Below the pieces are notes generated by a model. It made no database searches and was not told the origin of the DNA. It worked only from the letters and a program-made list of their open reading frames with translations. A stretch of 64,000 bases of DNA from Pseudomonas palleroniana (lineage in GTDB: Bacteria > Pseudomonadota > Gammaproteobacteria > Pseudomonadales > Pseudomonadaceae): assembly GCF_003031675.1 (NCBI RefSeq), contig NZ_PYWX01000015.1, positions 53,848 through 117,847 of the forward strand, written 5' to 3'. Positions 9,673-19,619 of the stretch are shown here, in pieces. The position numbers were made by a program, and so were the translations under genes. Position 1 is the first letter of the stretch, and the number at the start of each line of letters is the position of its first letter.

Positions 9673-11009
9673 GCCTCCTCTGGGCTAGGTTTGATACCGC
9701 GATCCGGGCTGACCCAGCGTGCGCGTTTCTGGTGTTGCTTGAACAACACCTTGGGAAAGCTGACCAGCGTGGTCAACAAGCTGACCAGCCAGAACACCAT
9801 CGGGTACCACACGGTCCAGAACAGAGTCTTCCACAGGTCTTTTTCATAACGCCGGTCAATCAGGATGCTCACCGCAAACTGCATCAGGCACACCATCGCC
9901 AGCACCAGGCCGGTAAACGCCGGGGGCACCAGCGAGTCCACGGCAATCGCCGGGGGCAGCACGATGAATTTACCCACGGCCCAGAAAATCACCGAGAGCA
10001 GGAAGGTGAAGGCCCAACCGGTGGACAGGCAGTATTCGAACAGCAGCGGCCACAGGTAACGATGGCGCCATTGCCAGATGCCACGGATGTTCTTGAACAG
10101 CACTTCGGCGCCGCCCTGGGCCCAACGCAGGCGCTGCTTCCACAGGCCGCCGACGGTTTCAGGCATCAGGATCCAGCACAGGGCACGGGGCTCGTAGAAG
10201 ATGGCCCAGTGGTCGAGTTGCAGCTTCCAACTGACATCGATGTCCTCGGTGATCATGTCGGTGCTCCAGTAGTCGATGCGGTCCAGCGCCTTTTTACGGA
10301 ACGCCACCACCACCCCCGACACCGTGAAGATCCGCCCGAACACGCGCTGGGTACGCTTGATCAAACCGATGATCGAAGAGAACTCGCCCACCTGCACCCG
10401 GCCAATCAAGGTGGAGCGTGTGCGGATGCGCGGGTTACCGGTCACGGCGCCCAGGCGCGGGTTATCGAGCATTGGCGCAACCATGTAGGCGGCAGCGTTT
10501 TTGTCGAGCAACGCATCGCCGTCGATGCACACCAGGTATTCACTGCGGGCGGCCACAGCACCCATGCGCAGGGCCACGGCCTTGCCTTGGTTCTGCGCCA
10601 GGTGCAGCACGCGCAGGCGCGGGTTTTCCAGAGCGAGGGCGTCAAGCACGGCGGCGGTGTTGTCGCTAGAGCCGTCGTTGACCGCGATCACTTCGATATT
10701 CGGGTACAGCTGGTCCAGCGCCGCGTAAATGGTCTCGGCAGCGTTATCGCCCTCGTTGTAGCAAGGGACGATGATCGAAATCATCGGGTTGCCGGTCAGG
10801 GTCGGCGCCGGGGTGTCCTCCTCCCAGGCCCAGTGGCGCTCCCAATGCAGCCAGAAGTACAAGCCGCCGGCAATCCACAGCCCCGACATGAACAACGGGT
10901 AGAAAAACACGAAGTCCATCAGGAACTGCCCGGTGACCAGGAAGATCAAGCCCAGGGGCACGCCCAATACCAGCGCCAGGACGAATAAAGCCAGGATTCT
11001 GTCGAACAT
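9669..11009 (-). CDS. pgaC: PgaC, PNAG synthase (GT2 glycosyltransferase)
   Basis: Processive family-2 glycosyltransferase (446 aa) that polymerises UDP-GlcNAc at the inner membrane. Two N-terminal membrane segments (about 5-30 and 34-55) precede the GT-A domain: [11 protein letters not shown] near 79-89, DGD at 163-165, TED at 254-256 and QRLRW at 292-296 (the Q-x-x-R-W motif of processive synthases). C-terminal membrane helices follow. I start at [10 protein letters not shown] (ATG 11007-11009), 2 nt after the pgaB stop. An upstream in-frame start would add 42 residues inside pgaB and lacks family similarity. It forms an operon with pgaB upstream and pgaD downstream (4-bp overlap). Confidence 0.95.
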   Translation of the reverse strand: MFDRILALFVLALVLGVPLGLIFLVTGQFLMDFVFFYPLFMSGLWIAGGLYFWLHWERHWAWEEDTPAPTLTGNPMISIIVPCYNEGDNAAETIYAALDQLYPNIEVIAVNDGSSDNTAAVLDALALENPRLRVLHLAQNQGKAVALRMGAVAARSEYLVCIDGDALLDKNAAAYMVAPMLDNPRLGAVTGNPRIRTRSTLIGRVQVGEFSSIIGLIKRTQRVFGRIFTVSGVVVAFRKKALDRIDYWSTDMITEDIDVSWKLQLDHWAIFYEPRALCWILMPETVGGLWKQRLRWAQGGAEVLFKNIRGIWQWRHRYLWPLLFEYCLSTGWAFTFLLSVIFWAVGKFIVLPPAIAVDSLVPPAFTGLVLAMVCLMQFAVSILIDRRYEKDLWKTLFWTVWYPMVFWLVSLLTTLVSFPKVLFKQHQKRARWVSPDRGIKPSPEEA

Positions 11010-11011
11010 GA

Positions 11012-13009
11012 TCAAGGATTCCACTGGTTGGAAAGGGCCGGACGCACGGTTTTCAGGTCCGGTGAGTTTTCCAGGAAGTTGTCCGGGTAATAGCCGAAGC
11101 TCTTGACCCCCTGGCGTTTGAGTACCCCCATCCATTCAGCCATTTGCGCACCGTCGATGTCGGTCGCCTCTTGAGTACGCCAGTCTTTGGCTTGCAGCTC
11201 GAACACCGTGCGTTCAAGCGCGCCGGGGCGGGCTTTGACCGTGGCAACCAGTTTCTCCAGCCAGGCATTGGAGTTTTTCTGCGTTTGGCCTTCCATCAAC
11301 GGCATGGCCATCGGCGCGGTCCAGTCATAGGTCTGGAGGAAGTCGTCGAGGTTCTGCGCAAACCAGGCTTCGCTTGGCGGGTTAAGCATCGGCTCGGCGA
11401 AGATATTGCGCGCGGTCAGCACCTGCGGCCCGCCAATGGCGCGGACCTTGGCCGTCAGTTCATTGGTGAAGTCGATCAGGTAGCGGCTCTTGAAGCGGGT
11501 CCAGCGTTGCATCACCGCAGGGTCGGCGCGCAGGGCCGCGATGCTGCCGGGCAGGCCGTTGGCGGCATAGGTCCTGAGCGCAGCGGGGCTGGCGTCTTCG
11601 AAATCCGACAGCACCGCATCATCGTGGTACAGCACGCCGTCGATGGCACTGTTGCGTGCCAGGTCCTCATAGAGCTCACCGATGACCTTGCGCACCTGGG
11701 GATCAAACGGCGACAGGCGTTTGTATTGATCCGGGTCGAGACCGACCTTGCCGGTCTGCGGATCCCAACGCGTTACGCGGGGCAACTTGGGGTCGAGGGC
11801 GAAGCTCAGCACCGGCATCCACGCATAGACGCTGGCATGGGCGCGGGTATGCAACTGCCATGACACGCGGTTGAACAGGTCGGCGCGCACCGGCAGGTGA
11901 CGGTTGGGGAAGTACAGCGAACGCACCAGGCCGTCACCCTTGGGGTCGGCGAAGGCTTGCAGGAAGACGGTGCCCGCGCCCATGTCCACCACGCGCTGCA
12001 CCAACTGGTCGAGGTTGCGCGCTTGTTGGGCCGGGTCCGGGTCATACACGTTATCCAGGTCCACATGCAGCACGCGCAGCGGCGCCGGGGTTTGTACCGC
12101 GACGATGCTGTTGGCGAAGTGTTCGCCATCCGGGTCGGAGGCGACGAGGAAGCGCGGGCTGTTCATCAGCTTGCCGAGGTCATCGATGCCGTCGTCCAGG
12201 GTCAGCGCCATCTGGTAACCCTGCTCTGCGACGAGCGCCAATGTAGTGCCCTTGGCCGCACCGTACGGCCACACCCAGACCCGTGGCGCCTTGCCGGTGA
12301 CGGTCTGGATTTTTTTCGAGATGGCGGCGATATCGGCACGCATCCGCGCATCGAACTGCGCCTGGGTTTCATAGCGGCCCGTGGCCGGGTCAAAACGCAG
12401 GCTGGTCGCGGCCGGCTCCAGGTTGCCCTGAGGGTTGGCCAATATGCCTGTGTGGCTGGCGTCAGTGTGTGCGGCAATCTCCACCAGCCCGGACTGGGAC
12501 ACTTCCCGGATCTGCTGCCAGGTGAGGAATTCTCCGCGCGGCCGTGGCATCCCGGCGAAATCCACCGGCTGATTCATCGGCGTATCAATCCAGTAGCCTA
12601 CCGGCGCCAGCAACGCCGGCCAGTGGTAGGCGCGCAGGATCGGCATGACCCGCGTGTAAAAGCTGGAATAACCATCATCGAAACTGAGCATGACAGCCTT
12701 GGGCGGCAGTTCGGGGCCGCCCCGGCGCGCCGCCAGGATCTGGTCGACGGAAACCGCCTGATAGCCATTCTCGCGCAACCACGCCAACTGCTCGATCAAA
12801 CGCTCGGTACGCACCGCCACCACGGCCTGGTCGGGGTCGCGGTCGTTAACGTCGTGGTAGGCAATACCCAGGAAGTGGTTTTTCGGCCACGGCGCTTCGT
12901 TGGGCGCTATCGGCCGTTCGGCGGGCGGGGTGTAAGGCGCGGGTTGCTGGGCGCAGGCGCCGGCCAGCATTACACCCAGGATCAACAAGCAATGGCGGAG
13001 GACGGTCAT
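11012..13009 (-). CDS. pgaB: PgaB, poly-GlcNAc N-deacetylase / hydrolase lipoprotein
   Basis: Periplasmic lipoprotein (665 aa) that partly deacetylates PNAG before export. The lipoprotein signal has its lipobox at LAGA-C19. The N-terminal polysaccharide deacetylase domain (about 45-320) shows YHDVNDRD (H52) and the metal/catalytic DD pair in SFDDGY (D111-D112), with further histidines at HTDASH (181-186). The C-terminal half (about 325-640) matches the PgaB glycoside-hydrolase-like domain ([29 protein letters not shown]). Length matches the family. It lies 12 bp after pgaA and 2 bp before pgaC. Confidence 0.94.
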   Translation of the reverse strand: MTVLRHCLLILGVMLAGACAQQPAPYTPPAERPIAPNEAPWPKNHFLGIAYHDVNDRDPDQAVVAVRTERLIEQLAWLRENGYQAVSVDQILAARRGGPELPPKAVMLSFDDGYSSFYTRVMPILRAYHWPALLAPVGYWIDTPMNQPVDFAGMPRPRGEFLTWQQIREVSQSGLVEIAAHTDASHTGILANPQGNLEPAATSLRFDPATGRYETQAQFDARMRADIAAISKKIQTVTGKAPRVWVWPYGAAKGTTLALVAEQGYQMALTLDDGIDDLGKLMNSPRFLVASDPDGEHFANSIVAVQTPAPLRVLHVDLDNVYDPDPAQQARNLDQLVQRVVDMGAGTVFLQAFADPKGDGLVRSLYFPNRHLPVRADLFNRVSWQLHTRAHASVYAWMPVLSFALDPKLPRVTRWDPQTGKVGLDPDQYKRLSPFDPQVRKVIGELYEDLARNSAIDGVLYHDDAVLSDFEDASPAALRTYAANGLPGSIAALRADPAVMQRWTRFKSRYLIDFTNELTAKVRAIGGPQVLTARNIFAEPMLNPPSEAWFAQNLDDFLQTYDWTAPMAMPLMEGQTQKNSNAWLEKLVATVKARPGALERTVFELQAKDWRTQEATDIDGAQMAEWMGVLKRQGVKSFGYYPDNFLENSPDLKTVRPALSNQWNP

Positions 13010-13021
13010 GGTCGGCTCTTT

Positions 13022-15502
13022 CTAGAATCGGTAAGTGAGGTCGACGAGCAGACGCAGATCGCGTTCTCGGTCGCCGTCGTAAGGGCGGCTGATCAGGCTC
13101 AGGTTGGCACCGACCTCCAGCACATCGTTCCAGAGCAGGCGCTGGCCGTAGCCGATCAAACCGATACCGCCGGTGGAATAATCGCGCTGGCTGTAGGTAC
13201 CGACACCGACCTGGAATTGCTGGCTCCACTGGGTTTCATAGCGGTGGTAGAGCACATGATTGACCGTGACCGTGGGCAACACGGTGAAGTCCGACTTGGG
13301 GTTGAAGTACACCGTGTCGCTCTTGGTGTTATGGCTGGCGCCGACTTCCAGGCCCAGGTCCACTTGCACATGGGGCGAGCGGTAGAGGCCCTCGCGGCCC
13401 GTGAGCAAGGCTTCGAGACGGTCGTTGCCGTCACTGAAATGGGACGGGCTCACGGCCAGCTTCCACTCACGGCTTTCGTTGGCACGCCAGCGGATGAAAC
13501 CGCTGCCGCCATTGGCGGTGATGTCGGCATTCAACGCCCGCAGCGGCGTCGTGGCCAGGAGGTAGCCGAGGCTGCCGCCGTATTGCCAGTTGTCGTTGAT
13601 GTCGCGAGCAATCGACACGCTCGCGCCTTGTTTGGAACCAAAGCCGTAGGAGTGGTTGGACACCTCGGCTTGCAGGGTCATGTCGCGGGTACGCCGCTCC
13701 ACGCCGACACGTTGCCAACGGTGTTGGCCGGTGCCTTCGCTGAAGTCGGCGGTGGCGTAGCCGGCCCCTGCGAACAGGCGCCAATCTTCATCGATGGGCG
13801 GCGTGTAGATCACGCTTTCAATACCCCAATCGCGGCTGCCGCTCACGGCGCCGACGTCGCCATTATTGCCGCCGCCATAGCTTTTGCCGGTGTAGGCTTC
13901 CACGCGCAGCTCGGCCATGTGGTGCACATTACGCAGACGGTCAAGGCGCTGTACCTGGCGGTTGTCCGGGTTGCGCGCCAGCACGTCGTCGGTCAGCGCA
14001 TCCATTTGCCGCCACTCTTGCAGGTCCATGGCGGTATAGGCCTGGGACACTTCCAGGCCGATATCTCGCGGCGCCTGGGCTTCGGTTTCCTTGAGCGCCG
14101 CCTCGGCGCGGCGCGGCCAATCGCGGGCACGGTACATATTGGCTTGGGCCAGCTGCAGGCTGACGTTGCCGGGGGCTTTTTGCACCAGTGCTTCAAGGCC
14201 GGCTTCGCTGTCCGGCAGGTTGCCGGTGAAGGTGCTGGCCTGGGCGGCCAGTTGTTGCGCGTCCATCCAGTTGTCGTTGGGGTTGCCGATGGGCAAGCCT
14301 TTGAGTTCCTGGCGAGGGCTCTGGCTCTTGGCCAGGTTGTTGGCGACGTCGCGGGCCTCCAGGGCTTTGTCACTTTCCACCAGGGCGTAGAACAGCGCGG
14401 TGCTGTCTTCGACACGGTCGGCCGGGTCGGCATCCGGCGCAGCCAGTGCCTGGCGGTACAGCGGCTCGGCTTTTTCCGGCTGGCGCTGGTCGAGGTAAGC
14501 GGCGGCGACCCAACGGATGGCGTACGTCGGCAATTGCACGCCCTCGCCTTGCAGGGTTTGGTACTCGCGGATCACCTCGGCGGTGCGTGCCCGCGCCTTG
14601 AGGGCTCCCAGGCGGTCGATGCGCCAGCCCACCACATCGTCATGGGCACTGGCGTCCGGCGTCCAACGGGCCAGCAGTTGGTCGTAATCGTTGAGGGCAC
14701 GGTCAGCGATCACATAACGCTCTTTCTCGCTGCGCGTGGCGAACTCGGCCATCCGCACGCGCTCGGCGGCGAGATCACCTTCCAGGCGGCGCTGGGTCAC
14801 CGCGTCCAGCACCCCCGGATGCTTGGCCGACAGGCGCAACGCCGGCTCCGGCAAGCGGGCCCTTTGCAGGGCAACCATGTATTCGCGGATCACCTCAGGC
14901 TTGCTACCTGCGAGCACGAATGCCTTGTCGAACTCATTCAGGGCATCGTAGTTCAGGCCGGCGCGGGTCAGCGCGTAGCCCAAGGCCATGCGCCGGTTGG
15001 CGTCATCCGGCTTGGCGGCCACCAGCGTACGGGTGCGCAACAGCGCTTCGTTGGTCTGGCCGGCGTCGGCCTGGGTCAGGGCCTGGCCCAGTTTCAGGTC
15101 GACATTATTCGGCTCGCGCAGCAGCGCCTGCTGGTAGACCGCCAGGGCCTGCGGCCACTGCTTCTGGTTGCGATAAGTACGGGCCACCGTGGCCAGTGCC
15201 TGGGTCGTCAGGTTGCGATGTTTGCCTTGGGCTTCGTACACCTTCAGCACTTCGGCGTCTTGCCCGGCCCAGCCGGCGATGACCAGGTGATCGCTGATCT
15301 GCCCCGGCGTCTGTCGCTCGACGGGCAGTTGGCGCAGTTGGGTCAGGGCGGGCGTGAAGTTGCCGTTACGCGCTTGGATGATCAGCGCATCGTAGGCCGG
15401 ATCGGCGAATGCGCAGGCGGGGGTGAGCAACTGGCTGCACAAAGCGGCGCCGATAAGCAGACGTAGACGGCCTGGCGCACTGAGAGGGAGGTTTCGCAGC
15501 AT
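13022..15502 (-). CDS. pgaA: PgaA, PNAG outer-membrane export porin
   Basis: Outer-membrane secretin-like porin for PNAG (826 aa). A signal peptide ends near CAFADPAYDA. A TPR superhelix (about residues 30-510) is rich in helix pairs such as QWPQALAVYQQALLREPNN. A C-terminal beta-barrel of about 280 residues ends in LTYRF, with a terminal Phe as expected for an outer-membrane protein. I choose ATG 15502, preceded by AAGGA 10 nt upstream, over a GTG at 15523 that lacks a ribosome-binding site and would add seven polar residues before the signal peptide. It is the first gene of pgaABCD. Confidence 0.92.
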   Translation of the reverse strand: MLRNLPLSAPGRLRLLIGAALCSQLLTPACAFADPAYDALIIQARNGNFTPALTQLRQLPVERQTPGQISDHLVIAGWAGQDAEVLKVYEAQGKHRNLTTQALATVARTYRNQKQWPQALAVYQQALLREPNNVDLKLGQALTQADAGQTNEALLRTRTLVAAKPDDANRRMALGYALTRAGLNYDALNEFDKAFVLAGSKPEVIREYMVALQRARLPEPALRLSAKHPGVLDAVTQRRLEGDLAAERVRMAEFATRSEKERYVIADRALNDYDQLLARWTPDASAHDDVVGWRIDRLGALKARARTAEVIREYQTLQGEGVQLPTYAIRWVAAAYLDQRQPEKAEPLYRQALAAPDADPADRVEDSTALFYALVESDKALEARDVANNLAKSQSPRQELKGLPIGNPNDNWMDAQQLAAQASTFTGNLPDSEAGLEALVQKAPGNVSLQLAQANMYRARDWPRRAEAALKETEAQAPRDIGLEVSQAYTAMDLQEWRQMDALTDDVLARNPDNRQVQRLDRLRNVHHMAELRVEAYTGKSYGGGNNGDVGAVSGSRDWGIESVIYTPPIDEDWRLFAGAGYATADFSEGTGQHRWQRVGVERRTRDMTLQAEVSNHSYGFGSKQGASVSIARDINDNWQYGGSLGYLLATTPLRALNADITANGGSGFIRWRANESREWKLAVSPSHFSDGNDRLEALLTGREGLYRSPHVQVDLGLEVGASHNTKSDTVYFNPKSDFTVLPTVTVNHVLYHRYETQWSQQFQVGVGTYSQRDYSTGGIGLIGYGQRLLWNDVLEVGANLSLISRPYDGDRERDLRLLVDLTYRF

Positions 15503-15600
15503 GTCGTGAGCTTCCTTACACACGGAAAGCTACAACGATAGGTGGTCCTGAGCAGTTTGCATCAGGGTGTCGGCGTCTAGTGACCCGACCTAGCTTTCCT
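15503..15600 (-). promoter_or_regulatory. pgaA leader with inverted repeat and GGA motifs
   Basis: On the pgaA strand the 5' region holds a 9-bp inverted repeat, GGAAAGCTA/TAGCTTTCC, at 15524-15532 and 15591-15599, enclosing about 58 nt. Three GGA trinucleotides lie at or near it: AGGAAAG in one arm, CAGGACC in the enclosed part, and AAGGAA as the Shine-Dalgarno. In E. coli the pgaA leader is a CsrA target through GGA motifs. By analogy this could be an RsmA-regulated leader, but that is inference. Confidence 0.35.
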
Positions 15601-15642
15601 GTAGGAACTATCCATCAGAAATGTAAGGAAAAGACCTGGCAG

Positions 15643-15654
15643 GAACAATTGTTC
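15643..15654. promoter_or_regulatory. 12-bp palindrome upstream of pgaA
   Basis: GAACAATTGTTC is a perfect palindrome in the AT-rich stretch between the pgaA leader and the REPIN. It could be an operator for pgaA. Nothing else in the sequence supports this, and chance is possible. Confidence 0.25.
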
Positions 15655-15670
15655 AGAATTAGCCGTGCAG

Positions 15671-15772
15671 GTGGGAGGGGGCTTGCTCCCGATAGCGGTC
15701 CTCCAGTCACCAATGCACTGGCTGAGCTACCGCTATCGGGAGCAAGTCGAATCGTCGCACCGCCCCTCCCAC
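15671..15772. repeat. REPIN with asymmetric right arm
   Basis: The left arm (15671-15699) carries GGGAGGGGGCTTGCTCCCGA followed by TAGCGGT. The right arm (15729-15772) begins ACCGCTATCGGGAGCAAG and ends CCCCTCCCAC, but it contains an extra 16-nt stretch (TCGAATCGTCGCACCG) between its halves. The two arms still pair over the TATCGGGAGCAAG and CCCTCCCAC parts. It lies between the pgaA leader and the end of the DUF945 gene. Confidence 0.85.
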
Positions 15773-15803
15773 ATTTTTTTGACCGTGCTCGCAACCTGTA
15801 GGG

Positions 15804-17300
15804 TTATTGAGCGCGGTTGACGGTGCCGAATTTAGCCATGACAAAGCCGATGAATTGCTCGACGGTCATCTTCTGGCCGTTGAAGGTCACTTCATTGTTG
15901 GCGTAATGCAGCTTGGAGACCACGTCGCTACCGACCAGGGTCGCCAACTGAGACCCAACGGCCACGCCACTGACCGTTTCGGCCGTCATCTGCGATTGCT
16001 GTTCGATGGTTTGCGGGTCAGTGACACCGCCCAGCTGGGCCTGCAACGCCGCCACGTCCGCCACCATCGGCTTGGAGAGGGTCAGGTTGGCATCCAGCAA
16101 GGCCACCATCTGCTTGCCCAGTTCAACCGGCGGCAGTTCCATGGAGGCCGGTTTGGCCAGGTCCACGACCAGGTTGAATTTGCTTTCGCCGTGGGTGGTT
16201 TTCAGTGACAGGTTTTCCACCGCCAGTTGTGGCTTGGCGGCCAGCACCTGGTTGACGTTGGTTTCAGCCAGGGTCTGCTCGGCTTCGGTCAACTGCAGTT
16301 CAGGCACTGGCTGGCCGGCAGCGGCGGCGGCTTGCACCGGCTGCATCTTGTCCTGGTAGAGCTTGGTCAGCACCAGCATCGCCGGGATATCGACGTTCTT
16401 CATACTCAGGGCCATGGCTGCCGAACCAACAGGTTTGCCCTGGTAACCGATCTCGTCGATTTTGTAGTCGACACGGCCGGCCAGGTTGTTGTCCTTGGTT
16501 TCGCTGGTGTCTTTCTGCTCGAAGCCCTTGAGGGTCAGCACGGCTTTCTGCGGGCCGAAGGTGACTTTGGTGTCGGTCAACTCAACCGTGTTTTGCCCGG
16601 TGTAGAAGCCGAAGGTGGACTTTTGCAGGTTGCTGGCCACGGTCAGGCCGGCCAGCTCGGCTTCGAACGGCTCGCCATTGCCGTCGATGGCGCTGACCTT
16701 GAGGCTGTTCATGTAACCGTTGGCCTTGACCTTCTGGCCTTCGGCGGTGCTGTCAAAGTCCAGGTTGGCGCCGGAGAAGCTAACCGAGGATTTGTCGTCC
16801 TTGAGCTCCAGCGGCAGCAACTCGAGGTTACCGCTGACCGAACGGCTGTAGCCGATATTGGCCACGCCTTTGAGCGGCGACACGTCTTTGCTGGCAGCGA
16901 ACCATTTTTCAGTGGTGGCGTTCTTTTCCAGAGCGTAGTGACTGGTCGCCATGACCGGCAGCCACTTCAGCGTGACCAGGCGCGAGAACGGCAGGGGGCC
17001 GTGTTCGATATGGTCAACGAACAGCAGCTCGGGGTTCGGGTTGTCCTGGCCGAATACCGTGCCCTGCCCCTTGAGGCGGTAGTGCGCGGTGCTGCTGAAC
17101 ACGCCGCGCTCCAGCGACACCAGCTCCAGGCTCACGTTGCCGTCGACGCCGGCCATGGCGGTCTGCAGTTCCTTGTTGGCGTTCTGGATCGCGGTTTGCA
17201 GCACCGGCTCCAATTGCTTACCGGTGTACCAGGCACCGCCTGCACTGACGGCACCGATCGCGACAACAAGACCCAAGAAAACAACGGCTGGCTTATTCAT
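15804..17300 (-). CDS. DUF945 (YdgA-like) family protein
   Basis: A 498-aa protein of the DUF945/YdgA family. An N-terminal hydrophobic segment (about residues 5-22, AVVFLGLVVAIGAVSAGG) acts as a signal anchor. A long periplasmic part follows, built of AsmA-like beta-rich repeats (for example SVSFSGANLDFDSTAEGQK and KVTFGPQKAVLTLKGFEQ). A short motif near the C-terminus, KLHYANNEVTFNGQKMTVEQF, is typical of the family. The biochemical role is unknown. A ribosome-binding AGGT stands 7 nt before ATG. It is monocistronic as far as can be seen. Confidence 0.85.
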   Translation of the reverse strand: MNKPAVVFLGLVVAIGAVSAGGAWYTGKQLEPVLQTAIQNANKELQTAMAGVDGNVSLELVSLERGVFSSTAHYRLKGQGTVFGQDNPNPELLFVDHIEHGPLPFSRLVTLKWLPVMATSHYALEKNATTEKWFAASKDVSPLKGVANIGYSRSVSGNLELLPLELKDDKSSVSFSGANLDFDSTAEGQKVKANGYMNSLKVSAIDGNGEPFEAELAGLTVASNLQKSTFGFYTGQNTVELTDTKVTFGPQKAVLTLKGFEQKDTSETKDNNLAGRVDYKIDEIGYQGKPVGSAAMALSMKNVDIPAMLVLTKLYQDKMQPVQAAAAAGQPVPELQLTEAEQTLAETNVNQVLAAKPQLAVENLSLKTTHGESKFNLVVDLAKPASMELPPVELGKQMVALLDANLTLSKPMVADVAALQAQLGGVTDPQTIEQQSQMTAETVSGVAVGSQLATLVGSDVVSKLHYANNEVTFNGQKMTVEQFIGFVMAKFGTVNRAQ

Positions 17301-17448
17301 GAAGTGACCTGATCAAATCCTGTGAGAAGTGGGCTGTCTTCCTTGAACCCCGCAGGGGTTGGCTCAAGCCCGCCGAAAACGGGGAAAGATTAGCACTGGC
17401 GGCCGCGCACGGCCCAGTTTTCTCAGAGCGATCAAGTCCGCACTTGGT

Positions 17449-18081
17449 TCAGGAGTACTCCATATCGATCTCATCGAGTTGGTGATCAAAGCTCTTCAGG
17501 CGCGCCGTCCAGGTGTAGACCAGCACCTCGAATTCACGGTGGATCACAGCATTGCCCGGGGTGTCGACCTTGGGATCACAGAAGTCCAACTGGTAGCGCT
17601 CGCGGGCCATCTGGTTGGCCACGTCCGATAGTTCCCGGGCGTTCTTCAGCCAATGCCTGCCGTCGGCGACCTGCCGGTCGAGGACCACGCACTGTTTTTT
17701 CAGGGCTTCGAGGCTTTTTTCCAGGGGCGTGCCGGTGAGTTCGCCCATGACTTCCTGGAAGGTGCGCCCAGGCTGCCAGTAGCTGCCCCAGAAATAGCGG
17801 TCGAACACGGTTTCGACGCGGCGCAGGGCGACTTTGGTGTCCCAGATCGCCACGCGGGTCTTACCCTGTTCGAGCAGTTTTCGCTTCACCCGTTGGCCTT
17901 GGTACGACGCCCAGGCCACCACGCCGATGGACAACGTGCCGATCACCAGGCAGGCGCTGTCGAGGAACACCATGGCCTTGTCGAGTTGATGCGCGAGCAT
18001 GACACCGTAGAAATAGGCAGCCGATAACAGCACCAGCGCGAAGAGCACGCACCAGAAAGCGGGAGCATAAGGGTTTTTCAT
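17449..18081 (-). CDS. Unrecognised inner-membrane protein
   Basis: A 210-aa protein I cannot assign to a named family. Two hydrophobic segments near the N-terminus (about 9-28, FWCVLFALVLLSAAYFYGVM, and about 41-58, LVIGTLSIGVVAWAS) precede a cytoplasmic region with heptad-like character and many Cys/Trp/Arg residues (VETVFDRYFWGSYWQPG, LKKQCVVLDRQVADG). I start at MKNPYAPAFW because GGGGA lies 8 nt upstream. The frame is open for 21 more codons, but those are poor in family-like sequence. It stands alone between the DUF945 gene and the efflux operon, on the same strand. Confidence 0.65.
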   Translation of the reverse strand: MKNPYAPAFWCVLFALVLLSAAYFYGVMLAHQLDKAMVFLDSACLVIGTLSIGVVAWASYQGQRVKRKLLEQGKTRVAIWDTKVALRRVETVFDRYFWGSYWQPGRTFQEVMGELTGTPLEKSLEALKKQCVVLDRQVADGRHWLKNARELSDVANQMARERYQLDFCDPKVDTPGNAVIHREFEVLVYTWTARLKSFDHQLDEIDMEYS

Positions 18082-18176
18082 TATTGGAATCCCCATGAGC
18101 AAACGCGAGCAGTGAGCCGCAGGCGCCCCTGGTTGGAAAACCACGGGGGCCCGCCTGTCAAAGCATAGCTATTTGC

Positions 18177-19619
18177 TCAGGGTTTGCTGGCTGGCGCCGC
18201 TTGCGTTCGTCCGCTTTCCCAACCACCGCCCAAGGCCAGGAACAGGTCGATCTGGCTCATGGCAACCTGAGTGTTCGCCGCCGCCAGTTGCGCCCGCACG
18301 TCGGTGTAGGTACGGGTGGCTTGCAGGTCCGCGAGGAACGATGCACGACCGGCCTGGAAGAAGCGGTGTGTCTGCTCCGAAGCCACCTTGGCCGACGCGC
18401 CGGCATCGGCCAGGGCGTCGCGGCGTTGCAACTGCGCCGTATATTGCGCCAGGCCGGTCTGGGTTTCGCGGATGGCGTTAAGCACCACACCGTCAAAGTG
18501 CGCAAGAGCGCCCTGGGTGGCGGCTTCGGCCTCGTGAATGCGCGCCCGCGCGCCGTTGGTCGGTACCGTCCAACTGATCAGCGGGCCAAAGCCCCAGCGG
18601 TTGGTGGGCGCCGTGCCCAGGTCATCCAGAATACCCACGGTGCCCACGGTGGCACCGATGCTGATGTCCGGGTACAGCGCGCCGGTGGCCACGCCGATCC
18701 GTGCGGTGGCGGCGGCCAATTGGCGTTCGGCCTGGCGGACATCCGGGCGACGCTTGAGCAGCGCGGCGCCATCGCCCACCGGGAGCAACTGCGCGATGTG
18801 CGGCAGCTCGGCGCACGTGGCGGTGCCGGCCGGCAATTGGTCCACCGGCTTGGCCAGCAACATCGACAAGCGGAACAAGCCCGCCTGCCGCGCTGCGGTA
18901 TAGCGCGGCATGTCGGCGCGCAGGGATTTGTATTGGGTCTGCGAACGGGTCACCTGGGTTTCATCGCCACGCCCGGCGTCGCGCAGGCGCTGGGTCAGCT
19001 GGGTACTTTGGCCCTGCAGGTCGAGAGATTCGTTGGCAATCGCCAGCTCTTCGTTGGCGGCACAGACCTGGGTGTAGGAACGCACCACGTCGGCCACCAG
19101 GGTAATGCGTGCGATATCGGCGGCGGCTTGGGCCGCGTCGGCGCTGGCTTGGGCGCTTTCGATGCCGCGTTGCAGAGTGCCGAACAGATCAAACTGATAC
19201 GAGGTGGTGATACCGACGCTGCCGATGTTCGACACCGGGACTTTTTCCGGGAGCAGAAACGCCTCGCCGGACTCCTGCAAGCGCTGTGCCTCGGCCTTGA
19301 CCCCGGCATTCCAGCCACCGGCGGATTCAGCCTCCTGGGTCTGGTAGCGAGCACGCTGCAGGTTGGCGGCAGCCACCCGCAAGTCGGTGTTGGAGGCCAT
19401 GGCCTGACGCACCAGCTCATCCAGGCGCGGGTCTTTGTAGAGTTTCCACCAGTCGGCCGGCACCGGCGCCGACACCACGTTGTGCCCGTCTCCCGCGAGC
19501 GGTCCTTGCAGGTCGCTACGGTTGACGGCCGATTGTTCCGGCAGCTTGTAATCCGGGCCTACCGCTTGGCAGGCCGACAGCAACACCCCCAACGCAGCGG
19601 TTGCCAGAAGCTGCTTCAT
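18177..19619 (-). CDS. Efflux outer-membrane lipoprotein (NodT/OprM-type OMF)
   Basis: TolC-superfamily outer-membrane channel (480 aa). A lipoprotein signal with lipobox LLSA-C opens the protein, followed by AVGPDYKLPE as in NodT-type factors. Two OEP repeats follow (about 50-245 and 265-465), with RRPDVRQAERQLAAATARIGVA, the highly conserved second-repeat motif, near residue 287. The C-terminus carries ALGGGWES, common to this subfamily. The ATG overlaps the stop of the adaptor gene by 4 bp (ATGA). It is the last gene of a five-gene operon with MarR, FUSC, DUF1656 and HlyD. Confidence 0.93.
   Translation of the reverse strand: MKQLLATAALGVLLSACQAVGPDYKLPEQSAVNRSDLQGPLAGDGHNVVSAPVPADWWKLYKDPRLDELVRQAMASNTDLRVAAANLQRARYQTQEAESAGGWNAGVKAEAQRLQESGEAFLLPEKVPVSNIGSVGITTSYQFDLFGTLQRGIESAQASADAAQAAADIARITLVADVVRSYTQVCAANEELAIANESLDLQGQSTQLTQRLRDAGRGDETQVTRSQTQYKSLRADMPRYTAARQAGLFRLSMLLAKPVDQLPAGTATCAELPHIAQLLPVGDGAALLKRRPDVRQAERQLAAATARIGVATGALYPDISIGATVGTVGILDDLGTAPTNRWGFGPLISWTVPTNGARARIHEAEAATQGALAHFDGVVLNAIRETQTGLAQYTAQLQRRDALADAGASAKVASEQTHRFFQAGRASFLADLQATRTYTDVRAQLAAANTQVAMSQIDLFLALGGGWESGRTQAAPASKP

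Noticed and set aside
11897..15466. 1189-codon plus-strand frame over pgaA/pgaB
   Set aside because: It is an antisense shadow. It crosses two well-recognised genes and shows no domain.
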